Assembly (NCBI GenBank): GCA_002803225.1
Contig: NXFV01001539.1
Span: 24,101 to 88,100, forward strand
Source of the DNA: Gamarada debralockiae
Lineage: Eukaryota > Ascomycota > Leotiomycetes > Helotiales > Hyphodiscaceae
Length of the DNA: 64,000 nt
Direction of reading: 5' to 3'
Translations under genes and position numbers: made by a program
Shown: positions 10,083 through 22,654 of the stretch, piece by piece
Position numbering within the stretch: the stretch's first letter is position 1
How the letters are laid out: every line of letters starts with the position of its first letter
The notes under the pieces: model-generated
Seen by the model: only the letters and a program-made list of their open reading frames with translations
The model's database searches: none
Told to the model about the DNA's origin: nothing

Positions 10083-10290
10083 AATCGTTCAAACCGTTTG
10101 AATGATTGAAAGGTTCATTCCTATGTTCACTGTATCATCAATCTATTCCTATATCTCAATCGTTCAAACATTTTGAATGATTGTAAAGTTCAGTCCTACT
10201 TTCACTGTATCCCAATCCCATTCCCATATCTCAATCGTTCACACAGTTTGAACGATTGAGACTTTCATTCCTACTTTCCTCATCGCATCT
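10083..10290. repeat. 75-bp tandem repeat with palindromic core, three copies
   Basis: Units start at 10083, 10158 and 10233, an exact 75-bp period; the third unit fades after about 10280. Each opens with an imperfect palindrome AATCGTTCAAAC..(G/T)TTTGAA(T/C)GATT, then TTCA(T/G)TCCTA and CTATATCTC-like words. The array abuts the right end of element A. Such a repeated dyad could bind a dimeric regulator or form cruciforms; it lies just past the 3' end of the gene at 10456. Confidence 0.75.
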
Positions 10291-10455
10291 CATTATCCTC
10301 CCAATCCTAAGCCATGTCCACTTACAAGCCAGAGACACCGAACAATCCCTCAGGTTCAACCTCGAATTGCTTGATCGATTAAACAATTTGAACAATTCTA
10401 AATCACCGCTATCATCATCCAATTCCCCTATCCTCTGTACCCCGCGCCATATCCC

Positions 10456-11243
10456 TCATAGTCCAAAAACACCAAACCACCCCTCCGGCCTCCACCTCAA
10501 GACACTCCACCCCCTCTCCCCCAGCGCCCACCTATCTCCTTCCCCAACCCAAACCCAGACCTCCTCCGTATCCAAGGTCACGACCCTCTCCAGCCGTGCC
10601 TTCATACCCAGCCCCTCATTCAGCGCTCTAATCCCCATAACCCTCGCATGTCTCACGGGGATCCGATTCTCAACTTTCTGCAGTGCACGAGGGATCCAGG
10701 CGTCGACTTTGAGTTCGATGCGGTTGATGCCGGGGCGGGAGGCTTCGACGAGGGTGCGCACGATAGAGGTGAAGGAGGGCGTTGTGGCGCCTTGGATGGG
10801 CGTTGTGAAGTCGAGCGTTAAGGTGCGGAGGGAGTTGGAGGTGAGGAGGGGGCAGGAGGGGAGGGAGAGGCCTTCTCTTCCTTCTCTGTATCGCATCATC
10901 AGCCGTTTAACCATCAGATAAATATTAAGATATATGGAAGGGAAGGGTGAGGGAATGCAGGAGGGAAGACATACGGGACTTCGCTCGGCTGAAACCTCAA
11001 CCTCAAATGCCGTATCTTCCCTAGTATATCCTCACTCTGCGCCACGAAATCCTGCACATTGCGAGGCGTAACAACCGTATTCAAACACTTGTATAAATCG
11101 TAGGCTTCGAGGTATAGTTCGCGCTCGGGCGCGAGAGCGATGAGGAGGGCTGGTGCTTGGTAATCGTGTTGGAGTTGGAGGTTGTTCGACAGGGGGTATA
11201 TCAGGGTGCGGATTTCGGGCGGGAGGTCTTTGAGGGGGAACAT
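10456..11243 (-). CDS. F-box-like LPPEIR-type protein, copy 2
   Basis: Exons 10975-11243 and 10456-10885, intron 89 nt (GTATGT...ATACAG), phase 2; 232 aa. Starts MFPLKDLPPEIRTLIYPL. It is paralogous to the gene at 7922: both have LPPEIR, the A-LLIAL block, a LYKCLNTVVT/LYRAINAVIT block, a R(L/K)L...QP block just before the intron, and the late E-(V/I)-W-(V/T)-W motif. The intron falls at the same place and phase in both. Codon use is GC-richer than copy 1, so the copies are old. Function unknown. Confidence 0.7.
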
Positions 11244-11689
11244 TGTTCCTGGTGGTATATAGTGGGTGTATGTTGGCGTTGGTGTTGAGTGCGGAGAGTA
11301 GAGAGGCAGAGGTGGCTTTCATGTTGATGCAGATGACGATGACAAGGTCACAAGGCTGGCAAGGCTGCAAGGGGGGGGTTGAGAGAAGGTACTAACCGCT
11401 TTGGGTCGGATGCAGAATTTTGAGTTTGAATATGGTTTGGAACTAGTGCAGGCATTGGAAAGTTAATTGGGTATTGACTTTTGCACTTCAGGGGTGGTCA
11501 ATAAGGAGAAAATAATTGAACGTATTTGCTGAGCAAAGGGAATTGGAACGCCTATGTGCCTTGCTACCCTAGCTAACCCGAAGCATGAAACGATCCTAAA
11601 GCCAACGTCCAAAAATGCGGCCACCAAAAAGTGGACTTCTGTTGAACGTATAATAATAAAACAGCGCTTGAACCCACAAAAGCCGTTGA
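11244..11689. other. Intergenic
   Basis: 446 bp between the start of F-box-like copy 2 and the stop of rxt3 (both minus). No supported feature beyond an expected promoter for copy 2 and terminator for rxt3. Confidence 0.4.
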
Positions 11690-14600
11690 CTATGCCGCAG
11701 CCGTAACTTCGTCACCGATCCGTTCCCGCTTGACAGTATCATCTTCCATCACAACATCCGGCGCCGAATTCGAATTCGCGTTCTCGATCATCCGTTCCGT
11801 TACTCTCTCGATCTCCTTGTCTTTATCGACTTCGACTTCAACTTCCTTGTCCTTTCCCTTTTCCTTAGGAGCTCCATTGGGCGCCTTCCACCAACTACTC
11901 ATCCCCACACCCTTGATATCGCCCGACGTGTGAACACCATCCATTAAATCGCCTCGCTCGAAACTCTCTTCGGCGTGGACCTCTTCCCCATTTGCTCCAT
12001 TCCCATTAGTAAGCAGATTCCCCCATGCTTGCTCAGCCTCTATTTCCGTGTCGTCCAGTTCCTCCGCCATTATCTTCCTCCTCAAGCCGCCGCTCCTTCC
12101 CTCATTACTATCGACCCCATCCACCCACTGGATACTCATGATCATGAAACTTAATCCATCGTGAACACCTTTATACCCATCGTGTCTTCCTCCCCATTCT
12201 CGACTCTTGATTCCGTATCTCGTCGTGCTAGCATATTTCTCCAGCGCGGGCAATATTAGAACCGTGACCTGAAGATCCTTCTTCTTCGGCACATGCATTG
12301 GTCCTCTGGACGGAGGATCGGTCAGAATGTCGTTCTCATAGTCCTTGCCATTGACAGCGCTATTCACAGGGCTGTCAATTTCCAGACCCAGTAAATCAAC
12401 GTCGACGTCCTTGCTCCACGCGCCCCTGAACCAGCCTTGATGTATACAAGCCGCGATGATATCCGAATCGTCTGTGTAAACATCCGTACCATAAACTGCT
12501 CTCCTGCTGGTGATTTCTTCGCGGCTGGCATCATGCAGGTAGATTCTTGGGACTTTGATTGTGAATGTACAGTTCTCTTGCCCTTCGAATCGAGGTAATG
12601 GTTCAGGCGTACTGGCAAACCCTCGTTCGTCTTTCTCGATTGTGGAGCGTCTCGCAGGTTTGAGTACAGATTTGTAGTATGCATGGCCAAGATGGTTGCG
12701 CGGCAGATGCGCGACAGCGTCCAACACAGCCTGTGAACGAATTGTCGTTTTCGGGAGAGGTATTACGGGGTTGGAGGCTGGAGGTGCTTTTGCTGGAGTC
12801 ACGTGATGATGATGGTGGCGTGGTACGTGGTGGTGATGGAGGACTGGAGTACCCTTAGACTCAGTCCCAGGCGGCGAGGGAACCGTCGTACCTTTCATAG
12901 ACTTGAAAGGTGTTTGATTTGGCGAAGAGGTAATATCTAGAGGATTTGCAGGATGGTGATGGTGACTTAATCAAAGCTATGTTAGCTGGTTAAATATAAA
13001 GCGGAATTGATAGCTCACTGATGATGGTTATGATGATGGTGGTGATGGGACTTGCTACGCTTGCCCCGTCCACTTGGAGTATTTCTTCCAGTGCTGCTTT
13101 CATCATCTCTACTGTCGTCGTCCTTTAACTTCCTTCTCCGCCCTCCACGAGAGGCAGTTCGTGTAATCCCTCTGCCGTTCTCGACGGACGAATCTTGATC
13201 CAAGTCATCACGCCTGATCTGCCCAGGGTTTGAAAATGGTATTCCTTGAGGGCCTGCAGTCACTGGGCTAGGAACTCCCATAGCACTGCCTACTCCACTG
13301 CCTATACCAGAGAACATCCTGCCAAATTCACTCTTAATACCAGGTTCGTGAGCTGGTCCACCCAGTTGGCCTTGCGCTCCTTGGACTGCTTGGGGAAGTG
13401 GAGATACGCGACCCTTTCGGTTGATCTCTTGCACGCCCAAGAAGCTGCGCTGCTGTTGCATTTGTTGGGATTCTTCCATTGTTCTCCTTGTCGGCGACTC
13501 TTGAGATTGATATGGTCCGTTCTGAGGAGGTCCCCCATACATGGACTGCTGTCGTTGCTGTTCTTGCTGCTGGGCAAGGCGTTGTCTCTCTTGAATTGAA
13601 GCCTCATATTGCGACGCCGGGACTGAGCTGTGCTGAGGCGGCATAGACGAAGCATGAGGTGGCGGATATCGAGGCTCGCTAGGTGAATATGCTGGATGGC
13701 TCCCGTACTGAGGTGCAGTAGTGCCAGGATACCCGTGACCATTCGTAGCCTGACGAGGAGGCTCTCGCTCTTGTTCAGGGATTGGTTCATATGCCGGTCG
13801 AGGTGGTGGTTCGTAGCCTGGTCGCATCCACGACGGCGGTTGCTCTCTTGGCTCAGGAGCTCGACTGTAGGCGTTTTGCGGATTTCTTTGCGTGAGCTGG
13901 TGGGCGTATTCCTGCTGCAAATTCGAGTTCCGCTCATTGATCGCTATTTCCCTTTCCAGTTGCTCCCTCTGTTCCCGGTCTCTCATTTCTCTCTGCAGTA
14001 TGGCGTCTCTTTCCCTGTCTTGTCGTGCCCTCTGCTCATATGCATACATCGCGGTCTGTCTCTCCTCGTACTCCGATTGCCTTTGGTATGCTGGTTCGGG
14101 TCTGCCAACAGGTTCCGGTCGCGGTGGCTCCCTCCTCCCAAAAAGACTTTCGCTATGCGCAGGGGCTCGATCAGGTGCTCGTGGAGGCGGCGCATTGAAG
14201 CTTGGTTGACTATTCGGCCGAGGAGGAATTGCAGTGTTTGTGACACGAACAGGCGGCTGGTCGCGTCGCTCATCAACAGGTGGTCGTTGCCCATAAGTAT
14301 GAGGTGTACCGTATCTTCGCGCATCTGGTGTCCCAAAAGTCCCAACACCTGGCGGAGAAACGGCCGAATTTGCTTTTTGGTCTCGTGGTTCGTATCCTCT
14401 TTGATGTTCTGGAGTTTGTGGTCGTCGAAAAGGGGCGTAATCAGCACCCGTCGTGGCCATTCGTGGCGACGCATGAGCTGGACCGGGATATATCGGTTGC
14501 GGAGCCGATGTGCTGACGGGAGAAGTGTATTGTGATGGGGGTTGTTCGCGCGCAGCAGTGGGGGGGCCACCAAGCATTGAAGAAATCGACATGCTACTTC

Positions 14601-15060
14601 CTGCAGTACTCGGTGGTCGGCCTAACGAGTTTAATGATGGCAACTCGCGACCTGATGGAAAGGCTGTAGGTGGTCCAACGGAAACAGGTGGTGCTCGAGG
14701 TGGTGGAGGAGCATAGCTGTGTGGAGTTTGCTGTTGTGGAGACGAAGGAGGAGGCATTCCTCGACTCACAGGCGTTCCATAACCGATTGAAGAGGCACTC
14801 TGATGCCTTGAATGGGTTGATCCAGACATCGCAGGCCCGTCTTGTGCATAACTTCGTTGTTGACTGCCGTAAGGAGGGTCTGAAGGTCTTCGTTGATGCT
14901 CTGCATAAGAAGGTGCAGAATTTGGTGGATGGGACGAGGCAGAGAAAGGAGGTTGATTCGACGAAGGCGGAAATGGACTGCGTCCATAAGGAGATGCAGT
15001 ATTGCGCGAAAAGGGATGCTGCGATGGTTGTCTTGGATCCATGATGTCTGATGTGTCCAA
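11690..15060 (-). CDS. rxt3: Rxt3-family histone deacetylase complex subunit
   Basis: Rxt3 is a subunit of the large Rpd3 histone deacetylase complex (Rpd3L) in yeasts, acting in nuclear repression. Exons 13019-15060 and 11690-12965 join through a 53-nt intron (GTGAGC...TTAAG), giving 1105 aa, normal for filamentous fungi. Residues 1-640 are low-complexity, rich in Pro, Gln and Ser, with a charged coiled-coil-like stretch (about 325-375: RQDRERDAILQREMRDREQ). The intron lies inside a His run (HHHHHHNHH followed by more His-Pro). The Rxt3 domain follows (about 770-960): GHAYYKSVLKPAR, CTFTIKVPRIYL, VYGTDVYTDDSDIIAACIHQGWF and RYGIKSREWGGRHDGY. The tail is acidic and charged. An ATG at 15042 (MDPRQPSQ) is an alternative start. 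Confidence 0.9.
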
Positions 15061-15938
15061 TCTTACAGCGGTGTGTTGACCTGTGTTTCTGGATGCCGAG
15101 ACAACTCCTCCAATAGCTCACAAAGGGCTATATGAGCAGTCCTCAATATCCACAACCCCTCTTCCCACCGTATGTGTTGGCGTTCTATCTTCGCGATCAA
15201 GGTCGTCGTTGGTTTCGATGACGGGGGGAGACCTCTGCGAGGCACAGCACGGACTTTTGTCGAGAAACGCGGTAGGAGAACTAAGTCGATATTTGAACTA
15301 CAATTCCATATCCATGGATAACCAGGGCCGCATCAATACACGTGCATAGATAAAGGTCGATAGAGGATAGGGAGCGTGTATGTTGGATTAAAGGTGGTTG
15401 TTGCAGCCAGCGATGAAGCGCGCAGTGAAGTTTCCCATCACACCTCGTTCTTCTCTGCAACTGCAAGGTCATGTTCGTTGTTCGCCATCCTTGCTAGTAT
15501 GCCACTAGCTCTGCGCCACCTTCACAAAAGGGACAAAAGGATCCGCACGGGTACATTGTGGGGGGTGAGTGACCAGGCTGTTTATTGGCCGGGAGGGCGG
15601 GTATTGCCTCAGGTCTCAACACACACGGCCCCAAGGGCTGCTTGCTGGGCTTTGACAAAGCCAAGCGTCAGCCCGAGCCGAAAATTAAAGTAAATGCAGA
15701 TGCCACAGCAGGTACGAAGCACACTGCAACATGACCTTAAGATAGCATCAACCACGCTTTGAAAAAGTTACCTATCTTGGACCCTAAATACTGTCAAAGC
15801 CTGGACACCAAGTCCTTATTTACAAAGTATATTCTACGAACTTGTCAGAGGCCCTTCCGTTCCGCCCCCCATTTTTAAAAATGCCCGCGTGACCCCCAAC
15901 TCTGGAGCCTATGTACAACAATATCTCTCAACAATACA
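15061..15938. other. Intergenic between divergent rxt3 and btn1
   Basis: 878 bp, likely both promoters. I see no TATA box I would trust, no repeat and no gene; open frames lack family support. Confidence 0.4.
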
Positions 15939-17479
15939 ATGAATAGATCACCGTCGTCTTCAGGCATGCTGCCTCTCCCAGGATCTCCCGGATCATCATG
16001 GGCCATATATAAAGCAAGGTTTAAAGCGGTCTTCCAAGGCGCAGATGCCTCGGTACTGATCGCATTCTGGCTATTCGGTATCGCTCCCCCCTTTGCCTCG
16101 CAGACCTCAACTGATACCTCCCAGGCCTAATAAACAATGTCCTCTACGTTATAATACTATCTGCAGCCCTCGACCTTGTGGGTCCCAGCGTACCCAAGGC
16201 TGTTGTCTTGCTCGCCGACGTAGGTGATTGGAGGAGGAGTTGAACTGCTGATTTACCCTCCAAACCCCTCCCAAAATATGGCCACTAGCTGACTTCACAT
16301 TTACCGCAGGTCCTCCCTTCCTTTATCACCAAACTCATCGCCCCCTACTTCATCCACCGCGTACCCTACAACCTCCGAATCCTCATCTTTTGCGCCCTCT
16401 CATCCTGCGGCATGTTCCTCGTCGCCTTGGCACCCACCACGCAATCCGGGGGTTCCATATCCACAAAACTTTTTGGCGTGATAATAGCTAGTTTGAGCAG
16501 CGGAGGCGGCGAGCTCTCTTTCCTCGGACTCACACATTACTACGGCCCCTTCTCCCTCGCAGCATGGGGTAGCGGAACAGGAGGGGCAGGATTAGTGGGG
16601 GCGGGATTATACGTGCTGTTGACAACAACAATTGGGTTGAGCGTCAAGACATCTCTACTAGCATCCGCCTTCCTCCCGTGCTTCATGCTCTTAGCATTCT
16701 TCATCATCCTCCCCCACGGCCCATTACGGCGAGCCTCAAACGCAAAAGACTACACCGACATCCCTACCCACGACATTGACTCCGAAGACATCGACGAGCT
16801 ACCCATAAACTCCGCTGCATCCTCCCTCCTGGCTCCAGGTCCTGGCGTGGCTTCCGAAGCTTTCACCGCACATTCTCCCGCAAGAGAATTCTCTCCCGCC
16901 CGACCACTTAGTTCAAAATCAAGATTTATGACGAACTTGCGCAGAGCGCGGTCGTTGTTCTTCCCATACATGCTCCCCCTCCTCCTCGTCTACATCGCTG
17001 AATACACCATCAACCAAGGCGTATCCCCCACGCTCCTCTATCCTCTAGGACCCGGCGTCCCGTTTTCCGCATACAGGCAATTCTACCCATTCTACAACTT
17101 CCTCTACCAAATCGGGGTCTTCATATCTCGGTCCTCCACACCCTTCGTCCGAGTTCACAACTTATATCTCCCTTCCTTCCTCCAAATCCTCAATCTAGGC
17201 ATTCTCATAAGCCACAGTTTGTGGAATTGGATACCATCAGTGTATTTGGTATTTGTGATAGTGTTCTGGGAAGGGTTGTTGGGAGGAGCGGTGTACGTGA
17301 ATACGTTTGCGGAAATCATGGATCGGGTTCCGGATGGAGAGAGGGAGTTTAGTCTTGGTGCTACGAGTGTGAGTGATAGTGGGGGCATCTGTGTCGCGGG
17401 GTTCGTGGGGATGGTTCTTGAGGGGGCATTGTGTGGGTGGCAGGTTAGGAGGGGGAGGGGGTATTGCAAAGAGTTATGA
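15939..17479 (+). CDS. btn1: Battenin homologue Btn1 (CLN3 family)
   Basis: Vacuolar/lysosomal membrane protein of the CLN3 family, linked to vacuolar pH and basic amino-acid balance in yeast. Three exons: 15939-16077, 16125-16219 and 16310-17479, introns 47 and 90 nt, 467 aa, the usual length. After a Ser/Pro-rich N-terminus the first membrane segment holds the hallmark [20 protein letters not shown], followed by [14 protein letters not shown], the Gly-rich [19 protein letters not shown], and late motifs [13 protein letters not shown] and [14 protein letters not shown]. About ten to eleven hydrophobic segments. A Ser/Asp-rich cytosolic loop (about 230-290) includes [10 protein letters not shown], a possible sorting signal (inferred). 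Confidence 0.92.
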
Positions 17480-18254
17480 TTGCATTCGATGCTATTACTC
17501 ACTGAATTTGTGGCGTTTGGGACTGTCCGGACTATCAGTCAATCGTTCATTCAAATTGAGCTATTCATGGCAGATTTTTCACATGATTTGAATTGTTCTG
17601 AGGCTTGTAGCATAGCGGGTGCTGTCTGATGGATGTCTAAGCGTTTGGATTAGCATGGCGTTACGGCTAGATGAATGAATAGATGTTTTGATGAGTTTTC
17701 TTTTGTTCATGTATGTCTATCTACGTATGCGCTGATATGAGGCATGACTAGGAGCGGGGTACAGCAAAGATGCCTTGCTCGAGGCCCAGTGGTGCACCCT
17801 GCCATGCAAAGTGGAAACGCGAAAATGTACCAGCAAAATCTACCCTCCAATTGCTCGGATCATCTCAACCTCCATTCTGCCAGGGGTCGAAGTCGACGAT
17901 GTGGAGACTGATGCGGGATATCGAGTGATGTGGAATGCTGGAGAAAAGGAAAGGAATGAAAATGTCCAAGGAACGTTGTGGGGTTACAGGGTGAATCGCT
18001 GTATCGAAATGAAGAATTTGATATGGAAAGCCGAAGTAACCAGGTGATGATTTGAAAGTCCTAAAGCCTGCCTGGCAAGTGCGGCGAGATGCGAGGAGCT
18101 GTCGGTACGTATTCGGAATCGAAGGTTCCCGAGGAAGTTACAATCCCTGGTGGAACCTGAACGAATATCGAGACTTGGTCCGCCTCCCCCCCAACGAAGA
18201 AGTCGATAGATATTCTGGACTGGGAGAATCGGTCGTTCAGCAACGATGAGTGAT
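17480..18254. other. Intergenic
   Basis: 775 bp between the 3' ends of btn1 (plus) and the 2EXR gene (minus). A 90-codon plus-strand frame (17775-18047) has no recognisable motif. Nothing else supported. Confidence 0.4.
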
Positions 18255-19445
18255 TCAGCCTTGTCCCTGCCAGCCCGCAGCACTGGTCAGGCCCTCTTTC
18301 TCCATGAACTGCGAAAGAAGCCGAAGTTTGAGCACTGGCGGCTTCCAGTCCGGATATTTCTCTTTACCTTTGTTCAACATTCCGTTAAGTTTTACTCTGA
18401 ATCGTTCAAACCGATCCCTAGTCCCAGAACGCAAATTGTTCGTTCCAACTTCCCCCTCACTTTCGAGAGGCAGCGCACGACCAACGTCGGCCCAACCAGC
18501 GTCCAGATAAATCCGTATATTATCTGGGGCTTGTCGAAAATGTCGGAGCAGCAAGGTTAGAGTTTCCAAATTAGGGAATGACATGTGGAAGAAGCTTGCG
18601 TCGCCAACTGCCAGGGTCTCCAGCTCCAGTACTAGATGCTTGAGGTTCTTCGCAATGTCCAGATCTGCAATCCCTGAATACAAGTGTGACCAATTCCACC
18701 TGGAACCCCGATTGAAAGGAATTACCGAGTATCGTGTGCCCCAGAAAGTGTCCACATCCGCCGAAAAGAATATGGGAGAGCTCCGGAGTCTGCCCTGGAA
18801 GGAAAGCTTGTAAACCGGGTGGTCTCGTCGTCTTCTCACAAGTGATGCATCGGTAGACACGTCGTCAAACTCCAGGAACTCCACGCGGCTCTCCTTGCAA
18901 GCATGGAATACGGCTGGTACCGGTCGGACATACGAAAAGCGATGTCTGGTCTTCGGAAACTCGCGCTGGACGACGATGTAGGGGTCGGGTGCCGCAAATC
19001 CCCAGATCGTGAGGCGTATTTCAATGGGAAGCTTGCTGAAACAAGTGAACTTCGGGCCATTGTCATCCCTATGGATTTCAGACTCAGCAATCGCTCAAAA
19101 GAGGTAAGAGATTGAAGTAAATCATGCATCATGAATGTATAACTCTTGTATCCGGCCAGAATCTTGGTAAGTTGATTTGAGAATTACTCACCCCTTGGCA
19201 ACGACGTCCTTCATGGTATCCTCTTCTGGGATAGTATTGAGAGCTTCCTTAGTGCTGGCTTTCTTGGTTGCGCGGGTCTTGGCTTTTGCGGCGGCGGCCT
19301 TCCTGGGAACTTTCCTTGCGGTCTTCGTAGCAACCTTTTTGCGTGCTTCCTTTGGTGGTGTAATTCCCTCATCTTTATTGAGCGATTCTGCGACACGAGG
19401 TTTGCCTCGAGCGGCGCGTGAAGGTTGCTTTCTCGTAGGAGCCAT
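18255..19445 (-). CDS. 2EXR-domain protein with histone H1-like basic N-terminus
   Basis: Exons 19192-19445 and 18255-19068 join by a 123-nt intron (GTGAGT...CCATAG, phase 2); 355 aa. The first 65 residues are Lys/Ala-rich (MAPTRKQPSRAARGKPR, then KKVATKTARKVPRKAAAAKAK), like a histone H1 tail. A 2EXR domain follows (about 88-150): FTCFSKLPIEIRLTIWGF, then VPAVFHACKESRVEFLEF. The rest holds IFFSADVDTFW, a Leu-rich LKHLVLELETL and a C-terminal helix. The start at 19445 (AAGATGGCT) is preferred over an in-frame ATG at 19493. A role on chromatin is an inference from the basic tail only. Confidence 0.8.
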
Positions 19446-20985
19446 CTTAATGTAAAGGTGACCTTTGGCGAAGTAATTAGTAGTTCTCATCAAGTTGGAG
19501 GGTGAAATTTACCGAAGACGTTGTTGAAGGTCGTGCGCGTCGATCTGGTAGCTGGTCATAGGTTGTATTGAATTACCTAGCAGCGTAGGGAAAAAAACCA
19601 CTCAGCTCAAAAGGCCGAAGTTGTTGTAGTATGAGGTGTCAACAAGAAAAGCGAGTCGACTTTAATATCTGGAAGGAGGAGTCAACTTCAATTCACTCGC
19701 CTAACCAGGAAGTCACAAGACAGCCCAGTTTCTGTCGAACATGCGGCTAAGGATAGGATCTCCGCCTTGATTGAGTTGTAAGACATGTGGACTTGTATAA
19801 TCGTAGAAGCCAAAGAATATTCTGTCCCTCTCGAGTCACCTAATCATTATTGATAATTATTGTGCAGATTGGCAAAGAGGAATAAAGCGTTTGGCAATGT
19901 TCTTTGTTAGAGTATTAATCACTGCTAATAGTTATTCGACATCTCTGACACCGCTGGTTGAATTCAAAGGAATGCGTCACAATTAAAGTTCGGATAGGAA
20001 GGCGCAGTGTCAATTCGCAGTTGGCTGAACAAAGCGAGAAGGTGCCATTGACGCTCTTCGGCAGCCACTTCCCACCCGGCCATATGCAGCAAGGAGTGCT
20101 TTGTGTCAATGCGTTCGGGGATTGTAATAGAGTTCAGATTCGTGGTAGAGGCGCGAAATCTGTTCGAATCTGCCTCTAATAATATATCAGCGTCTATTAT
20201 AAATAGTAGAAAGCCAATCTGAAGCTTTAGGATGAAGGACATCACGGAAACTAGAGGCCATAACAAAATGGGAAGTACAGAAAAGTAATTGGGAACACTG
20301 ACATAATGCTTCCATCTAATTGGGATCCCTGCTCGGAATGGATGGATATTATTGTCAAAGGATGGAAGTCTTGATTTGTACGTAGGCTGTTGCATTTGTT
20401 GGAATATAAGATCTTAATCTCTCAATTCGTTTGAGTGATCGGAAAGTTAGTGAGAGTTCCATTTCGATACAGATTCCGTAATGCGCTCTCTCTGAACGAG
20501 CAATTGAATAAGACGATATCCAATTCAGCTTGGGGATATCTGGAGTGTCGGTTTAAAATCGCTGAAACGGATGGAAAGAATGATATCTTGGGTTGCAATT
20601 GATACCGCACATCTCCATCTTAATCACGTAACAGAATCCGAGCCCCTGAATTAAGCGAAGGATTCTTATACAGCAGACGTGCCCTCAATTTGTCTTGAGC
20701 TGTGCGGGTTGTAACAAATTACCTGATTGGTTAAAAACTTTTCGGAAATAAAACTTACTTTAAAATAGGACGTCATCCAGGTTCAGATATCTCTTCAAAC
20801 ATTCGCGTGATCAGCACAATTGTTCTCGCCTGACAGTGATGCAGACGAAAGAGAGGCCACCCTTACTGAAACTGCTATGGAACAGGAGTCTACACCGAGT
20901 GAAGTTCCTTCAAGAGCGGCAATTGAAGCTTAGTCGTACTTTCTTCGTCGGAGTCGACGGACCAAGCGGTTTCTATTGTCTCTGG
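19446..20985. other. Gene-free stretch
   Basis: About 1.5 kb. Short frames on both strands lack homology or splice logic. It contains the presumed promoter of the 18255 gene and, further on, AT-leaning DNA without repeats that I can pair. Confidence 0.4.
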
Positions 20986-21503
20986 TCAGTAAAAGTGGGC
21001 CGCCAGAAGATCTCTGACTAGCGAACAGCTTGGCGTTGACATCAACTTTGTTATTTGTATGCATCCTCGCATCGCTGGTCCTGCCCTCGTCCCCCATTCC
21101 TTTGGAATCTCAAGCATGACATACGTCAATTTTTGGAATAAGAGCACGTTATGATACACTTGGTTGTCCAAAACTAAATCGATGAACCAATCGCTAGGAA
21201 ACGGACACTCTGCCGGCTTTCCCATATCCTCCGCATGTTCCTCCAACATCAGCGCATTCCAAAGGTCTTCAAAGAGAACTTTGAATTCATGAACAAGGTG
21301 TCGCGTTCAAAATTGAAGTAAATTGGCTTCCCAAGTAAACATCTGAAAGTGAGCTTGATATTTTTTCTGCGCGAGAATCCTTGATTTCTGGGACGTATGG
21401 AGGATGTTCGGGATTTGACCTTGGTGAAAATATTCAGCAGCGTAGGTGACCGGCGGATTGAATTGATCTTTGTTTCGGGAGAGAGTTTGAATCCCAACTT
21501 CAT
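20986..21503 (-). pseudogene. Decayed 2EXR gene
   Basis: Two minus-strand frames cover the middle and C-terminal part of a 2EXR protein. 21249-21503 holds KLTFRCLLGKPIYFNFERD, then TLFMNSKFSLKTFG, which aligns with KAIYFDFARDTLYMYKLESLERFFG of the intact gene at 22655. The following part is displaced by a frameshift at about 21247-21255 and continues in 20986-21249 (LMLEEHAEDMGKPAECP, then LVLDNQVYHNVLLFQKLTYV). Upstream, pieces of the N-terminal LPxEIR region are not recognisable in any single frame. A relic of local 2EXR duplication. Confidence 0.6.
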
Positions 21504-22654
21504 GGGAGGTTTTGCTGGAGGTCTAGTCGCGTGGAGTCAGACTGAGGGTTCACACAACAGCGGAATTGGGAACGTACCTTAATATCCAAATACGATGATA
21601 TGCGATGTGCAGCGGAGTTGGAATGAAGCCGCGAAGGAGAGGCAATGTCGCAATGTTTTGGAGTTGACGTGTTGAAGTTTGATGTTGGACGTTGAAAAGC
21701 GACGAGATGTGCGCGGAGTAGAGCCCTCATGGCAAATATTTGAACCCGAAGTGGATTACTCGAGAAGCAAGTCATGGAAAATTGTTTATGCGGTAAGGTA
21801 AGCTGAAGAGGTACCGCCGTTCTGATCATGCGGCTGCCCATCGTGAAGATTTTGTCTTTCTTTTTTGCTCTGAAAACTGAGATATTTCAACTTGGGTTTG
21901 TTCTCTATGTTATAGTCACACAAAGTCCAAGCCTATCCATAGGCTCCTTGAGATGGAGATTCAGGAGTAGGTTTGGCTTGAATGTTGATGATTGGGTCGG
22001 AATCCATTAAAGCGAGTAGGCGATAGATATAAAGAAAGCAGGTGAAAACCAAGTTCTCTTAAAGCCTTGATTCATCACTGTATGAGTATATACAAATACG
22101 CCCTGAGAATAAAGAACAGACTTGATAAGTGGTTAAATAAATGCCTATTTCGATGGATTTGTACTGCTAGAAAGAAAGGCTCAGGGCAGTCCGCAAATGT
22201 GCCTTACACATGATTTGTTTCTCCAGAAAGATTCTTCGTCAGGGCCTCAATCATCACTCAATAAAGCTCGCATCAAATACGTACCTCTCTATTTGGTGAT
22301 ATCAATTCTCAAATTTTCATGCGCAGTCTTCTTAAAGCTAACCTGCAACCTTCTCGTTTAGTTCTTCAGGAATTGAAAATCACCCTCAGCGCAAACACTC
22401 AACGGATATAAGTCACCCCCAGTTCTCCACTTCAGATCTCTTCACTGATCTTCTCACCTCGAACTTCTCATATCATTTACTTGAACGAGTGTCTCGCTTC
22501 AGTCTTTAAAATTGATCGCTCAACCCAATTGAACAGAACTTTCCTCATCAATCTCAGTTTTCCATTTGATACACCCACTCCAGAGGCTCTCGAGATCAAG
22601 TTGGCAACTTAGTCTACCTCTTTGAACCTCAACCTGATCCCAAAATCCTTGACC
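21504..22654. other. Gene-free stretch
   Basis: About 1.15 kb between the dead and the intact 2EXR loci. It includes the presumed promoter of the gene at 22655 (pyrimidine-rich, 22330-22650). No other feature supported. Confidence 0.4.

Noticed and set aside
13246..14716. Long plus-strand frames opposite rxt3
   Set aside because: Low-complexity Pro/Gln/Ser codons of rxt3 create open antisense frames; Arg/Ser/Leu-rich translations have no domain.
17775..18047. Possible 90-aa plus-strand protein
   Set aside because: No recognisable motif, no promoter or intron support.
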